Below, piece after piece: positions 45,084-55,662 of a stretch of 64,000 nucleotides of DNA. Position 1 is the first letter of the stretch, and the number at the start of each line of letters is the position of its first letter. The stretch lies in assembly GCF_002865645.1 (NCBI RefSeq), contig NW_020194585.1, positions 806,001-870,000 of the forward strand. The letters are read 5' to 3'. The DNA is from Hyaloscypha bicolor E. Its lineage: Eukaryota > Ascomycota > Leotiomycetes > Helotiales > Hyaloscyphaceae. The notes beneath the pieces are model-generated. The model had not been told where the DNA came from, made no database searches, and was given only the letters and a program-made list of their open reading frames with translations. The position numbers and the translations under genes were made by a program.

Positions 45084-46710
45084 ATGTCATTATTATGTTC
45101 TTGGAACGTTGCATGTTGGTTGCTTCTTGGGAAACCAGTAACTACCCTTCAGGGCTGGCTCAACTGTTACACCTGGTTACTCGCCTTATACGGCATTGGT
45201 GTCGGCAGTGAGGTAAGACCCATCGAGAAATCATTCTTCTTTAAAATTCCTCGTGATACTCTCCTGCATTATTGCCTCGATTCTCTCTTTTATCCACCAA
45301 CTGCTGACTCCTTGCTCCCCAGTATCCGATGACGGCTGCAGCTGCTATGGGAAACGCTACAGGGGCAGGCAAGATTTCAGAAGAGAAGACCGTCTTCACC
45401 GAGAACCGAAAGTTAAATGGTTTTCCTTATGGAAAGCTTGGGCAAATGCTTCAGCCAGTTTATCCTCATCGTGCTCCTCTTGATCTTTCACCACGGGCAA
45501 GGTGGACCGCCATGTTTGGAGAGAGTCGCACAGTGGACCTTCAGCGTTTCGTTCGTGATTCCTGCTGTTGTCACTCTTGGCTTCGTTTGTGAGCATCATT
45601 TTACATATGTTTCGAGCTCAGAACCTAGCGAGTCGGCAGACAAAAACATTCTGCAGCCTTTGAGACCTTTAATTTCCCATATGAATAGGACTTTGGATTC
45701 TAATCTTCTCTGACTACCGGACATTGAAAATGCCATTTGCTTCCTGAGCTCTCAGCGCTGCGAAGGAAGCCACTGTCATTAGATACGACGTTCAATCCCT
45801 CAAGTGCACTTTTGAGCACTTTGGTGGGCGCCTCATTGCTACTGCTGGAGCTTGGTTCTGCAGCGGTGTTTTTTTTTCTACGGCAACAAGCTCTTCCTGT
45901 CACAATTCATCACTGTCCTGTCTCCAGGCAACAAATTGGTCTTGACAGGATGGCTATGGAATCTTGTCAATGCGGGTCTATCGCTCTGCGGCTACTACTT
46001 GGCATCGTTCCTCATTGATACCAAGTTCGTGGGTCGTAAACAAATGCAACAACTCGGCTTCTTGGTGGACTTTATCCTATTCGTGGTACCGGCTTTCCAT
46101 TACAACTATTACGCAAAGGAGAAAGCCAACATCGCAGCATTCCAACCATGTACTTCCCCTCCTCATTCTTCAATCAGTTCCGTCCTAATAGCACGACTTT
46201 CCTCGCCGCTGCTGAGGTGTACCCAACAGCCATACGAATTCCCGCTCTCGGAAAACTCGGTGCTCTCACTGCCGCCGTTCTATACTCCTATATGTCTACC
46301 CAACCAAAGTTCTACGGCATACCCTGATTCGACTTGTTCGGGATGTTCTAACAACGCTCTTACTCCCTGACACTACTGGTCCAGACCTCAAAGAACAAGA
46401 GCGCCGCTTCCACTACCTGCGCTTGAGACCCTTGCAAGACTGCCGCGGCATCGCAGTCCCATCCTCACTATTTGTCCCTGTGTGGTCGTATGCGCGGTGC
46501 GGGCAAATACTATGATCCGCAGCTGGATTATCAGAGCAAGATTCAGGATTTGAGAGAGGAGCGGACAGAAAAGATGAACTCGGAGGAAGATGTGGATATT
46601 GCGGGCGAAGAGTATTCGCCTGAGGTGCATGAATACCTCATGAGAAATACGGAGTTTAAAGGGAAGAATGGGAATGGAAGTGGGACTGACGTTGACCAGA
46701 TGGGTGTGTT
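45084..46710 (+). pseudogene. Broken MFS transporter of the phosphate/glycerophosphodiester symporter type
   Basis: Fragments in several frames follow the order of an intact fungal MFS permease. LALYGIGVGSE runs to a GTAAGA donor, and a 127-bp intron precedes YPMTAAAAMGNATGAGK. Later come FSQFILIVLLLIFHHGQG, then FFYGNKLFLSQFITVLSPGN, LVLTGWLWNLVNAGLSLCGY and FLVDFILFVVPAFHYNYY. Finally there are LGALTAAVLYSYMSTQPKF and GKYYDPQLDYQSKIQDLREE near 46510-46560. Frameshifts occur near 45420, 45600-45720 and 46150-46470, and the N-terminal transmembrane segments are missing. Intact relatives are proton-coupled phosphate or organophosphate importers in the plasma membrane. This copy cannot make a transporter. 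Confidence 0.82.
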
Positions 46711-47697
46711 ATGTCGTGCCTGTTGGGCGCGAGGACATGGGATCTGGAAAAACATTAGAGGCGCTTTCTCTATTGCGGCGCGAAATTGGGATGCGAATGG
46801 AGGATGATCCATGCAAGTTTGTAGATACCGCTACAGTTCTAATGGTGAACTCTTTTGAAGCGATCTTAACTCAACTCCAATCTAAACGCGCTCTTTGATA
46901 TCGGTAAACAAGGCTGCTATCAATCCCTCGTTCCTATCTCGGGCCGATGAAGCAGTTCTCATCGAGCTCCGATTCTTCGACTTGGCCTTCATAACCTAAA
47001 ATAAGCGAAATTTCCTCACAATCGATTAAAAGGTTGTATGGCTCGGTTGATCTCAACAATGCCCTGTCCGCAATAGACGTTAAACTAAACTCCTGGTGTG
47101 GAGGGTAAACTCGCCAAAAAGCGATTAAGCTTCAGTCAATATGCTGTTTCACGGATTTAAAAACTCAGTTCGTCTGGTTTACCCAAGCCCTGGTCCAAAA
47201 GGATCAGGGTGATGGTTTTGTCTTTTAATTCTATAAATATTTCTGGTGGGCCTTTTTTCTTTTTTCTTTTGGTTCACCTTTTTTATGTTGTGATTAAGCG
47301 AGATGCCCCTTTTTCACTTGGAGGGGATTTATGAAAGTGAAATCATGCGTATTCTAAAAGAGATCTTAAGGGATTACGCTGATTTCGCAGTCCTTTCTAC
47401 CAGTCCTAGTCTCCATAAGGTACTTGATTTTCTTTTTAATACTTGACAATTTTCAAGTCACATGACTGCTTTGTAGATTCATTGCGATATCACTTCTCAT
47501 ATACAACGCGAAAAGGTCACGTTAAGTTAATTCACATCGAAAATTTCTCCTAGACGATACTATAGATATTGGGATAGGTCAGAGACAGATCTTTATTGCT
47601 TTGAAATCAAATAAGGCACAACTCGAGGATCAAAAATCGGAGGACTGGAGGAAGAGCCGGATAAGCCCATCCTAAAACTTAAAAGCGAGACCAACTA
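46711..47697. other. Gene-free region
   Basis: Immediately after the transporter relic the composition changes. The rest is low-complexity and moderately AT-rich without motifs. Confidence 0.45.
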
Positions 47698-48427
47698 TCA
47701 ATCATGCGTCTCCCACCAATACTCATTGTACATCCAATCCTCTGGGTTCTCCGCCAAATCAATCATTGCGTCCCCCAAACTCCCCCGAATATGGCTTTCC
47801 CTGTCCCTTTCCCGCTCCCTCCGTTGCTGCCTCGCTCTCCCCTTCTTATTTCTACACATCTCCCCACACCCCTTCTTCCCATGACAACTCGCACACATCC
47901 CGCTCCCAACACATCCCGCTCCCAACACATCCTACCTCTCCACTATACACCTTACACTCTTTACACAACACGTGTCTCTTCCCCTCAACCACGATCTCGG
48001 CACCAGGCGAGTACCGACTCCGCGGCCCCTTGAGTCCACACTCGACGCAGAACCGCTTCTGTGGATCTTTGCCATTCCTCCCCTTTGGGCCATTTAACAT
48101 CGCAGTAGCGAATTTTGCTTGGGGCCTGAGACGCAGGCAATCCATGCAGCTGTACAAGTTGAGGGTGACGGCCCATGGTGTGCGTTCTGCGAGGAGGAGA
48201 GTGGTATGGGTGGGACACGAGTTCAACGTGTAGAAATGGCGGTTTGTGAGCCGGAGTATGAGGGTTGAGGGGATGTCGAGGTGCGAAATTATGTTGTTTT
48301 GGAGCTCGGTGGGGAGGAGGAGGAGCTTGCTTTGCTTGGGAGATGAGGCTGTAGTTTTGGGTTGAGGTGGTTGATGAATGCTGGAGAGGAGGGCTTGGCG
48401 GTAGTTTAAAGGTTTGGCTGGTGACAT
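47698..48427 (-). CDS. F-box protein with Cys-rich C-terminus, frameshifted by a 16-bp duplication
   Basis: ATG 48427 (CAAA before ATG) opens a frame that stops at 47852 (191 residues). The F-box is at about 35-75 (LLLLPTELQNNIISHLD, then LRLTNRHFYTL). A Cys-rich region typical of many fungal F-box proteins follows: YSCMDCLRLRP, KRFCVECGLKG and HVLCKECKVYSGE. The 16-bp unit ATCCCGCTCCCAACAC (+ strand) is present twice at 47897-47928. It throws the frame off, so the last 25 residues are aberrant. The frame lost here continues open in the next frame to 47698 with more CxxC motifs (MCASCHGKKGC), ending in WMYNEYWWE. The annotated span covers both parts. A TATA-like ATATATAAATC lies at about 48477-48487. 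Confidence 0.72.
47897..47928. repeat. 16-bp tandem duplication inside the F-box gene
   Basis: Two perfect units at 47897-47912 and 47913-47928; removing one brings the two halves of the gene into one frame. Confidence 0.9.
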
Positions 48428-48844
48428 TTTGACGGAAAGCTGTAGCATGAGGAAGAATGTTGTAGGGCGGAGGCGGGGATTTATATATGTGGTGGGGGTT
48501 GGGTGCACAGCCACTGGCCAGCGGTAATTGGAGTCAACCAGGGAACCCCTGGATGCGACCCGATGACTTGCATTCTATCGACTCTACGTTCAAAATGAAG
48601 CAGAAACAGAGTCGTATGTTTGAAATAATTGATGAGAATAGATGAGGGAAAGGGGAAGATGGACCCCGGGCGGGTTCCAGCAGGAGATTGATCTTCTTGC
48701 ATGTCTTCTTGCCTCTTGCTTCCAATGGAACACCACCAACCCGACTACTTCTTCGGCATGCACATTGAGATTGGTGATATATATACTTCGTCCCACACGA
48801 ACTCCGTTACACAACCCGTCCTGAGGGTCGTAATTCTGAAGACT
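48428..48844. promoter_or_regulatory. Promoter of the F-box gene and 3' flank of the SAM-RA gene
   Basis: Contains a TATA-like box on the minus strand near 48480. No further gene is supported. Confidence 0.4.
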
Positions 48845-50615
48845 TTAAAAAACTTTCTCGGGTTTCTTCCTTAACATAAACACAGGATTCTTCCCTTCTT
48901 CGCTGAGTTGTTTGAACAGTGCAAGTGGCTTCTCGTCCGTCCCTAGGCATCTCTCCCCTTCACTGTATACAATATGTAGAGCGTAATTCTCCGGATCGCC
49001 AGAAATGTTGTACTTCTTCAATGCCGCAGGTAAGACTTTAAAGCATGGGTCTCCTATCGAAACTCGAAAGCTTTTGAAGATTTCAACCGTTCCACCACTT
49101 TCAGTAGATGATAAATCTGTATTTAGTTGTTGGCTGGAAATTTGGTGTTTGGAGGTGCCCGATTGCTTTGAACGAGTTGTCGATGGTGGGATTGTTTGGG
49201 AAGAGGGGCTATTAAGCCGTACCGAGAACGGAACATAATCGTCACTCTCGATGGGAATACCCTGTTCGACCTTGGTCTCGTAAACCCTCTTCAAAATTGT
49301 AAGTCGATCTTCAAGACTCGTTACGCCCATCTCCTTCAGATCGTCATGTTGCAAAACTACTAGTGCTTCGCCGGTAATCCCATTTTCTAGGAATTCATCT
49401 CTGTATTGTCGCAACCCCAAATTGTTGACAAAAACGGCGCACTCTTCTGCTGTCCACTCTGTTATGATTGTATTTGGTAGTCGATATCCAGAGCTGTGAA
49501 TGTCATGGATAGCTGGTGTATGCTCATTGGAACTGATGCTCTTCGGCTCCGTTGCTTCAGAATCGTTGGCTAGGAGTGGCCGGTTGTCCATGACGCTTCC
49601 GAGGTCTCTCCCATACTCGTTGGTATTTGGATACAATCTCCCCAGCTCGAACGTCACGGTATGAGCTAGATGCTCTCCTTGATCTGTCCACTTCCGAAGA
49701 AAGTAATAAGGCTGCTGGTCTAAAAACATAGCACATTCTGCCTCGCCCCAAGTTTGCCGGCGAAATCCAAGGGGAAGTGGACTTTTGTCAAAGATCAGGT
49801 CGTTGATCCAAACGGAAACTCTTTTCCTATCAGAGTCTCCCGCATATAATGGGGATCGGAAGGTTCTCTTATCTATTGATCGAGACGGTTTGTGTCCTAC
49901 TGGGGCTCTCAAAACTCTGCTAATGGAAGATGGTCCAGGAGTCAATGGAGGAGAGAGTGGATCGCTCTCGGTAGGTAATTGCTGGACTTCTTCATCCTCT
50001 AGTCTTTGGAGAGTATCGACAGTGCACTGATGCGCAATAATCAGACTGCGAGTCATGGTGGCTTCGTGCTCGTCCTCGACCTGGGTTTCGATTGTCGAGA
50101 TCCTAATCTTGTATAAGTTGGATGCATTTCCAGTGAGGATGATTTACTGACCTGCGGCTAGCGATTCTTTGAGCAAACTCCAACGTCGATAACATTATAT
50201 GCAAAGTAACCTTGCATGATTCCAAAGTGGACCGCAACAGCTGGACCTGCGAGCGCTTGAATGTCCATTTCACACGAGCTATCAAGTCTCGCGTCGCTTC
50301 AGGAGAGCGCTCCCCGCCTCGTTTTCGCAAGCCATTGACAATTCCCTCGATCTCCTTAAATACCTCCTGACACCTGTCCAAAATTTCTTGCGTGGTCTCG
50401 ATAGCACTCAGAGAGTATCGATAGGCTTTAGCTTTGGTGAGAGTTGATTGCAATTGCTTCAAGACAGAGCAGAAGAGGGATATCTCGATGCCGATTTGTC
50501 TGACTTCCTCCCCTGCTGAGCCGACTGTTGAAGCGAATTCAAACAGTACGATGGATAGCTTGGCGCCGGCGCCGGCAACTCCAATTATGCTTGCGAGTGC
50601 CCCGACTGCTTCCAT
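48845..50615 (-). CDS. Adaptor with fungal STAND N-terminal, SAM and Ras-association domains (Ste50-like C-terminus)
   Basis: Exons 50615-50152 and 50102-48845 (49-bp intron) give 573 residues. Residues 1 to about 155 resemble the helical fungal N-terminal domain found on STAND/NLR-type proteins (MEAVGALASIIGVAGAGAKL; IGIEISLFCSVLKQLQS). A SAM domain is at about 370-435 (EWTAEECAVFVNNLGLRQY, ITGEALVVLQHDDLKEMGV). A Ras-association domain is at about 490-570 (EIFKSFRVSIGDPCFKVLPA, then HIVYSEGERCLGT and FMLRKKPE). SAM plus RA in this order is the layout of Ste50, the MAPK adaptor that links Ste11 to Cdc42/Ras signals. No NTPase (NACHT) is present, so it is not a full NLR. Confidence 0.85.
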
Positions 50616-52010
50616 GGAGCTTTGAAAACTGGATTCGAACTGAAAAGGCTAGGTACGGAAGGCCGTACTTTCCCTTTATCTAGGATCGCCGGGGCAGTGC
50701 AAATTCGCGAGATGCCCACTGGGCTTTCCGGCGCCATTCATGTGCTGCGCCTGCAAGCCACCACCAGCCCTGGCGATGGGCACCATCCGTGGCGTACAAT
50801 AGAACCTCGATATTAGCGATATTGGTTTTAGCCTCTTTTACTAAGGATATACCGAGGTATCGTTATAATCAAGGATTATGGAAACGTATAATAAACAAGA
50901 GAGGACTAAAGATATATAAAGAACCACTTAACCTTAATATTTTATTACTAGTAAAGAACTTTCTAAAAGCTTTAAATAAGCTTACCTTACCTTTAGTGCT
51001 TTCCTTTAAGTAAATATTATTTTCAAAGTATTAAGCTTATATATAACCTCACTTTATTTATTCTCTTATTACTTCCTATAAAGATTTAATAATTAAATAT
51101 AATTATTAGTTTAATTAACTTTACTTTTTTTTTTAATTTCTTTTAAGCTATTCAGGGGCTATAAAATTAGTAATGAGCTCGAGAGGCTATAATTTCAATG
51201 AAATTAATAGCTTGAGAGGTTATATTACAAGTATTAGAGGGCCCTGAAGTATTAATAAATTAGAGAATTAACTACCAAAAATTGAGGTTGGGACCTACGA
51301 ACCTTATAATAGTTGTAGTGCCAAGGATATTGTAAGTCTAAGGCTAAAAAGTGTGGGACCTTGCAGCTGTATTATATTACTAAGGATATCGCGATATCGA
51401 CATTCTGCTATTCTTGAAACAATGAAAGGTACACCAAACCTGCAAGTGCTTCCGTACAAATCATAGGGAGAAGAGAGACAAAACCTTGGCTGGCGCCTGT
51501 TCGGCTGCGAACGGTGACTCCGAATCAACTGGGGAATGACAGAGGCATGCATATCAAGCCTCAAGACCCACAGTGCGGCGGCGACAGATCCGGAAGACCA
51601 GGCCAACAGTACTTACTGTACATGAGGAGATGTACTTACACACCCCGCGAGGTCACCAACTGGCTAGGGAGATAGGCAGATTGGGCACGCTCCCAAGTCG
51701 CAGATTCGCAAACGTGCGACATGTTCCGATCGCGTTAATGATCGTGGAATCATTGGGAAACGGCAAGAGAAGCCCCCACGTTTGTGGGCGCAGCGCTTCT
51801 GGAAGCCGGACGCTCCATTCCGCATGCTCCTTCTCAGGACAGGAAACACGTCATGAAAGGGCTGACCATCAGCGATCTACGGAGTATGAAGCAGAAGCCA
51901 TAAGGAAGAGATGTGAGTGGCCACTGCTCGCTGCCGACCCTGCTTGGCGAAGGCTATTCAGTTGCTCCCTGTCGATCAAAACCTGAACAGAATCGCTAAT
52001 ATCATCCAGT
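50616..52010. other. Intergenic region with an AT-rich island
   Basis: 50808-51400 is a candidate RIP-mutated element (see separate entry). 51400-52010 holds short frames only and leads into the next gene. Confidence 0.45.
50808..51400. mobile_element. AT-rich island with CGATAT-type inverted ends, possible decayed transposon
   Basis: The left edge reads CGATATTAGCGATAT (50808-50822) and the inverse of the right edge reads CGATATCGCGATAT. Both are followed within 40 bp by ACTAAGGATAT (left, forward) or CCTTAGTAATATAA (right, inverse). The interior is strongly AT-rich with no coding capacity. Such ends recall fungal pogo-like elements, but this is an eye match only. Confidence 0.4.
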
Positions 52011-52508
52011 ATGGCAAGTAATCTTAGACTTGGCCCTGATTTCCCCCTCCCTGGAACAGCAGCATCCGTGGACTCACAATCCGAAGTTGATGCCTCTTCC
52101 TCCCCACAGGAGCTGCTTTATAAAATCGTGACGATTCTCGAAATTCAACTCTCTGAACTCAACGGAAAAGTCGGTACTGTTGATGCTACACTCAAGGGTC
52201 TCGACGTCAATATTTCTGCTGTAGGAGGTGACGCTATCGGCGGCGACGCTGTCGGTGGTGCTGGGGGCAATGCAACCGCGACCACAATTGCACACGCAAT
52301 TGCAATCGCAAACGCACATGGACGAGATCGATTGCAAAGCTATCAGAGTCTCCCGCAACGTCTCGACGATATCGAAAAGCATCTCAAACATATCGAGAAG
52401 CGTCTCACGCTCGTTACTGCTGCTGCGCTGTTATGTAAGGAAGATTGTGGGGGAGAGATACATTTCCAGGCATCCTGCAAAAATGGAAGAGGTAGACATA
52501 CCGCCTGA
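52011..52508 (+). CDS. Small unknown protein with Ala/Gly linker and C-terminal helix
   Basis: ATG 52011 (TCCAGT before ATG) opens 165 residues. An N-terminal Pro/Ser part leads to a helix (ELLYKIVTILEIQLSELNGK), a repeated GGDA/GGNA-rich linker (GGDAIGGDAVGGAGGNA), an Ala/Ile-rich stretch and a C-terminal coiled coil (LPQRLDDIEKHLKHIEKRL). The final 30 residues may be intronic. A GTAAGG donor at 52436 and a TTTCCAG acceptor at 52472 would give an alternative short ending. No family is recognised. The helical pairs suggest an oligomeric protein. Confidence 0.55.
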   Translation: MASNLRLGPDFPLPGTAASVDSQSEVDASSSPQELLYKIVTILEIQLSELNGKVGTVDATLKGLDVNISAVGGDAIGGDAVGGAGGNATATTIAHAIAIANAHGRDRLQSYQSLPQRLDDIEKHLKHIEKRLTLVTAAALLCKEDCGGEIHFQASCKNGRGRHTA

Positions 52509-54275
52509 CCTCCTCGTCTTCTAGATTCTGCTGACTGAGGGTGAGATTCTACGAGTTGGGATAGCCCAATTATGCCAGACCTACTAGAAGGATATGCGTG
52601 GTGCTCTGGGCTGTAGAATAAAGTCATCCTTATGCCTTTTCTAACATATTGTACCGCTCAGGTTGCCAAGGGATAGAAGCAAGCTTCTTACCTTAGGTTA
52701 GGGGCTAGATAGTGAGTCAATAAGTCAAGGGAAATCACACGTGAAGTATTGAAGTATTGCGCAGTCACAAGTATAAGAGTACCATTTGAGTTGAGCACGA
52801 AGCTCTTACAGTGGGTGGCCATAAGTCTACGCGTTGGGCTGTTTTACACCAAAATGCCCCTGTAGCACTTCGAGATTTAGAGGGGTTCTCGGGCCAAGAT
52901 TTACCCTAGATTTAGGGACTTCCTTCGTATTTACACGGCGGGTACTTCTACGTACTCGGGAATTTTACGTTTTATCCCCTTTTAAGCTATAAAGTAGGAT
53001 AATAGCGAGCACATTTATAGATTTGTAAATTTACTATGTAAATAAGCGAGAAAATCGAGAAAATCAAAAAGTGGAATCTAAAAAGTTATATAATAATTAT
53101 AACTAACGTTCTAGAAGACTAAGATCTAAGTATATAATATAAGACATAGTTATTTATCATTTGCCTAAAGGAATAATGGTTATATATATTTAAACGCTAG
53201 AATTCATTGATTTAGAAATCGCGATTTTGGCTATTTTTAGTGTGATTTTCGCGATTTTTCGCGAACCGCGCAGACTTGTGGCCACTCACTGTATTCAACC
53301 AAAGACTCTTCACCTGTACCCGTTGCGCTGTGGCCAGTTGCGGACCTCGCTAACAGATTTTCTCCCAGTTCTGAACTCAGATAAAGTTCCATATAATAGC
53401 AAGAAGTTGAATTTATCTTGCAGACTGTTGATTGTCCCTCTACACTACAAGAATACCATATTTGTTAGAACTGCTATAAAGGTTTAGTACAGCAATTGGA
53501 TTTGGAAACGTTTGAGTTTTGGCGTTCCTTTACTTTTAGCGAGGTCCGCACCTGGCCGCAGCGCAACGGATATCCGAGGTGCCTAGACCTTCTGAACCAT
53601 TACTTGTTGCATTTCCTGGCATTGCATCGGCTCTCGACAACGAATTTGTCGTCGGGCTTTGTAGGTAAGGCTGGGTTTGAGAGGTATGTCAGAACTTGAG
53701 GTGGTGGGCGGGACTCTCAGTCGCAAAAACAGAGGGCTGAAGATTCGTGGGGGCGATGAGTGATTATTGAGCGAAGCCAAGGGCGGTTCGGATCGTACCG
53801 GGGCCAATTGGCACGTTGATGTAGGCCGCATGGCAGGTGTTACCGTGCTGTGGAAACCCCAACAATTCGCCAATGCTACAAGGAGGGTCACGTATTAATA
53901 CCGTGTCAAAGCCTCGGCGTTTAGCCACTTTCCAATGGGACAACATTGATGCAGCTAATGGCTCTGCCACGGGAAGAGGTCTTCTCAAGTAGGCTGCAGC
54001 CCACGCAAGAGAGACACATTGATTGGTTATCAAAACCCTAATGGTTTATACCCATCCATTCGTTCAGTTGCTGGGAAAAGACTAGCTAGTGTTACCACAC
54101 ACCCGATTAACTTTGGGGCCGCAAATGTAGCCTGCAGTATGCAACGCCTATAAAGCTTATGTTCTGAGGACCTCGAACCAGCTAGACAAACCCGGAAGCT
54201 TCCCAGTTGTCTTACAACTGTTTCAACAACTTGCCTCCTCGAATACCCACCTGCTTAACTAAATACCTTGTGATT
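52509..54275. other. Gene-poor region with AT-rich island
   Basis: 52960-53240 is AT-rich. A minus-strand frame at 53764-54033 (89 codons; RGFDTVLIRDPPCSIGELLG) looks somewhat coding but has no recognised family and no second exon. I do not call it. Confidence 0.4.
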
Positions 54276-54628
54276 ATGGTTTATATGGGGGAGAAGGAGG
54301 TGCACTATGTAGGCATTATCAAGGACAAGCCAGGTACACACTGATAGCCAACAACGATAGGTCAAGGAAGGCTTAATTATTTTAATTAATGACAGAACGC
54401 GATATTCATCTCAAAGACGAAAAGGAGAAAGGCAAGACAATGCTAGTGTTCTTGAAGGGGAAAATCAAAGCAAAGTACAGTCTTCTGGGCGAGGTGTCTG
54501 TCGAACGCGGCGACACCGGGGAGCTTCTCACCAATGACTACGCGCATCTCGGCGATATCATCAAGCCCAATGCCACGACGCTCGTTTTCCGGTACGACAC
54601 CACCGTCTCTGTCGCTGGGGGTTGCTGA
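54276..54628 (+). CDS. Small unknown protein, possibly shortened by an in-frame TGA
   Basis: Exons 54276-54333 and 54396-54628 (62-bp intron) give 96 residues: MVYMGEKEVHYVGIIKDKP joined to ERDIHLKDEKEKGKTML, then KIKAKYSLLGEVSVERGD and KPNATTLVFRYDTTVSVAGG. The fold is unknown but the sequence is well-behaved, with alternating strands. After the TGA at 54626-54628 the same frame stays open for about 70 codons (GGVATAPFAQVGGAFGAGGE, then an acidic-basic stretch) across a 10-G run at 54730-54739. The stop may be a mutation. I do not recognise the family. Confidence 0.5.
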
Positions 54629-55662
54629 GCAGAGGGTGGTGTGGCGACGGCCCCGTTTGCTCAGGTTGGCGGTGCCTTTGGCGCAGGAGGAGAGATCAAT
54701 GAAGACGGCGCTCAGGGAGACGATTCCCAGGGGGGGGGGGTTCCGAAGAGGGGAAAAGGCCAAGGGCGGAACCGCCCAGGGTGGGCCAGCCAACCTTAAC
54801 GAAGGTGGTGACCGGACAGCGGAGGGTGGGGAAAGCTTGGGGGGTGTAGGATACGAAACCACTTCATCCAAAACTCCAGAAGAGAGAAATGAGGATAAGA
54901 AACACCACTCTTAAGCGGTGTTCCGTTTTACAGACTAGTTTATGTGCTTCGTTGACATGAACATATCTCCTTACTTTGCTACGCGACGTTAATAACCCAT
55001 AGCCTTAATATCACGTTGTCTCCTTCTATAATCGATCTTCCAATTTTAACACGGAAATGTTTATTAAAAAAAAAAAACTTCGGCATTACACTCCCCTGAG
55101 AACAGACTCATTCAAGCCATTGAGGCTATGTCGCAATAACTAGCTACTATGCTAATTTTGGGGGTTCTAAGCCTTGCTTCTATTACCTAAGATAAAGTAT
55201 ACTTTTCATACTAAAATTAGTTACGAGAGAGTGTGACGGCGGAGCTAGAGCAACGGAACGAGGTGCAAAGATCTCTATTTCGTGTCTTGTAAAATATAAA
55301 GCTAAGGAAATGAAGAGAGAGAGAGTGTGAGTAAAAAGAGAAGAAGTACTAGCTAAAATAACTGAAACACTAGCTAAGCAGGTAAAATAGTCAGGTAATA
55401 GCCTACCCCATATAATATAAGCTAGCCCTCGCACTTGCCAACGTTAGAAAAGTTTCATGGCGGGGTTCGTAGAAACTCGAACCAGCGAAAAGCGAGTCGA
55501 GCCTTTCTCTGCTCGGCCCACGACGTAATCAACAAAGAACGTGAGATTTGTTGTATTGCGGAATACTCAGCACCTGAAAGGAATCTTATGAAACGAAAAC
55601 AATCCAGACAATACCAACCCGTTCCCGAAGAATAAAAGGATTCTTTGTTCCGATATTAAAAT
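54629..55662. other. Intergenic region, partly AT-rich
   Basis: 54629-54850 may be the tail of the previous gene. Beyond that there is an A-run at 55064 and (GA)n at 55316-55327. No gene. Confidence 0.45.

Noticed and set aside
46700..46898. Frame reading GSGKTLEALSLL, resembling a P-loop
   Set aside because: Short, follows directly on the transporter relic in another frame, with no other NTPase motif nearby; most likely chance.
53764..54033. 89-codon minus-strand frame with protein-like composition
   Set aside because: No family recognised, no partner exon and isolated in gene-poor DNA; evidence too thin to call a gene.
55440..55500. tRNA-like B box (GGTTCGAG, minus strand)
   Set aside because: No acceptor or anticodon stem of the right spacing could be drawn; I found no convincing tRNA in the window.
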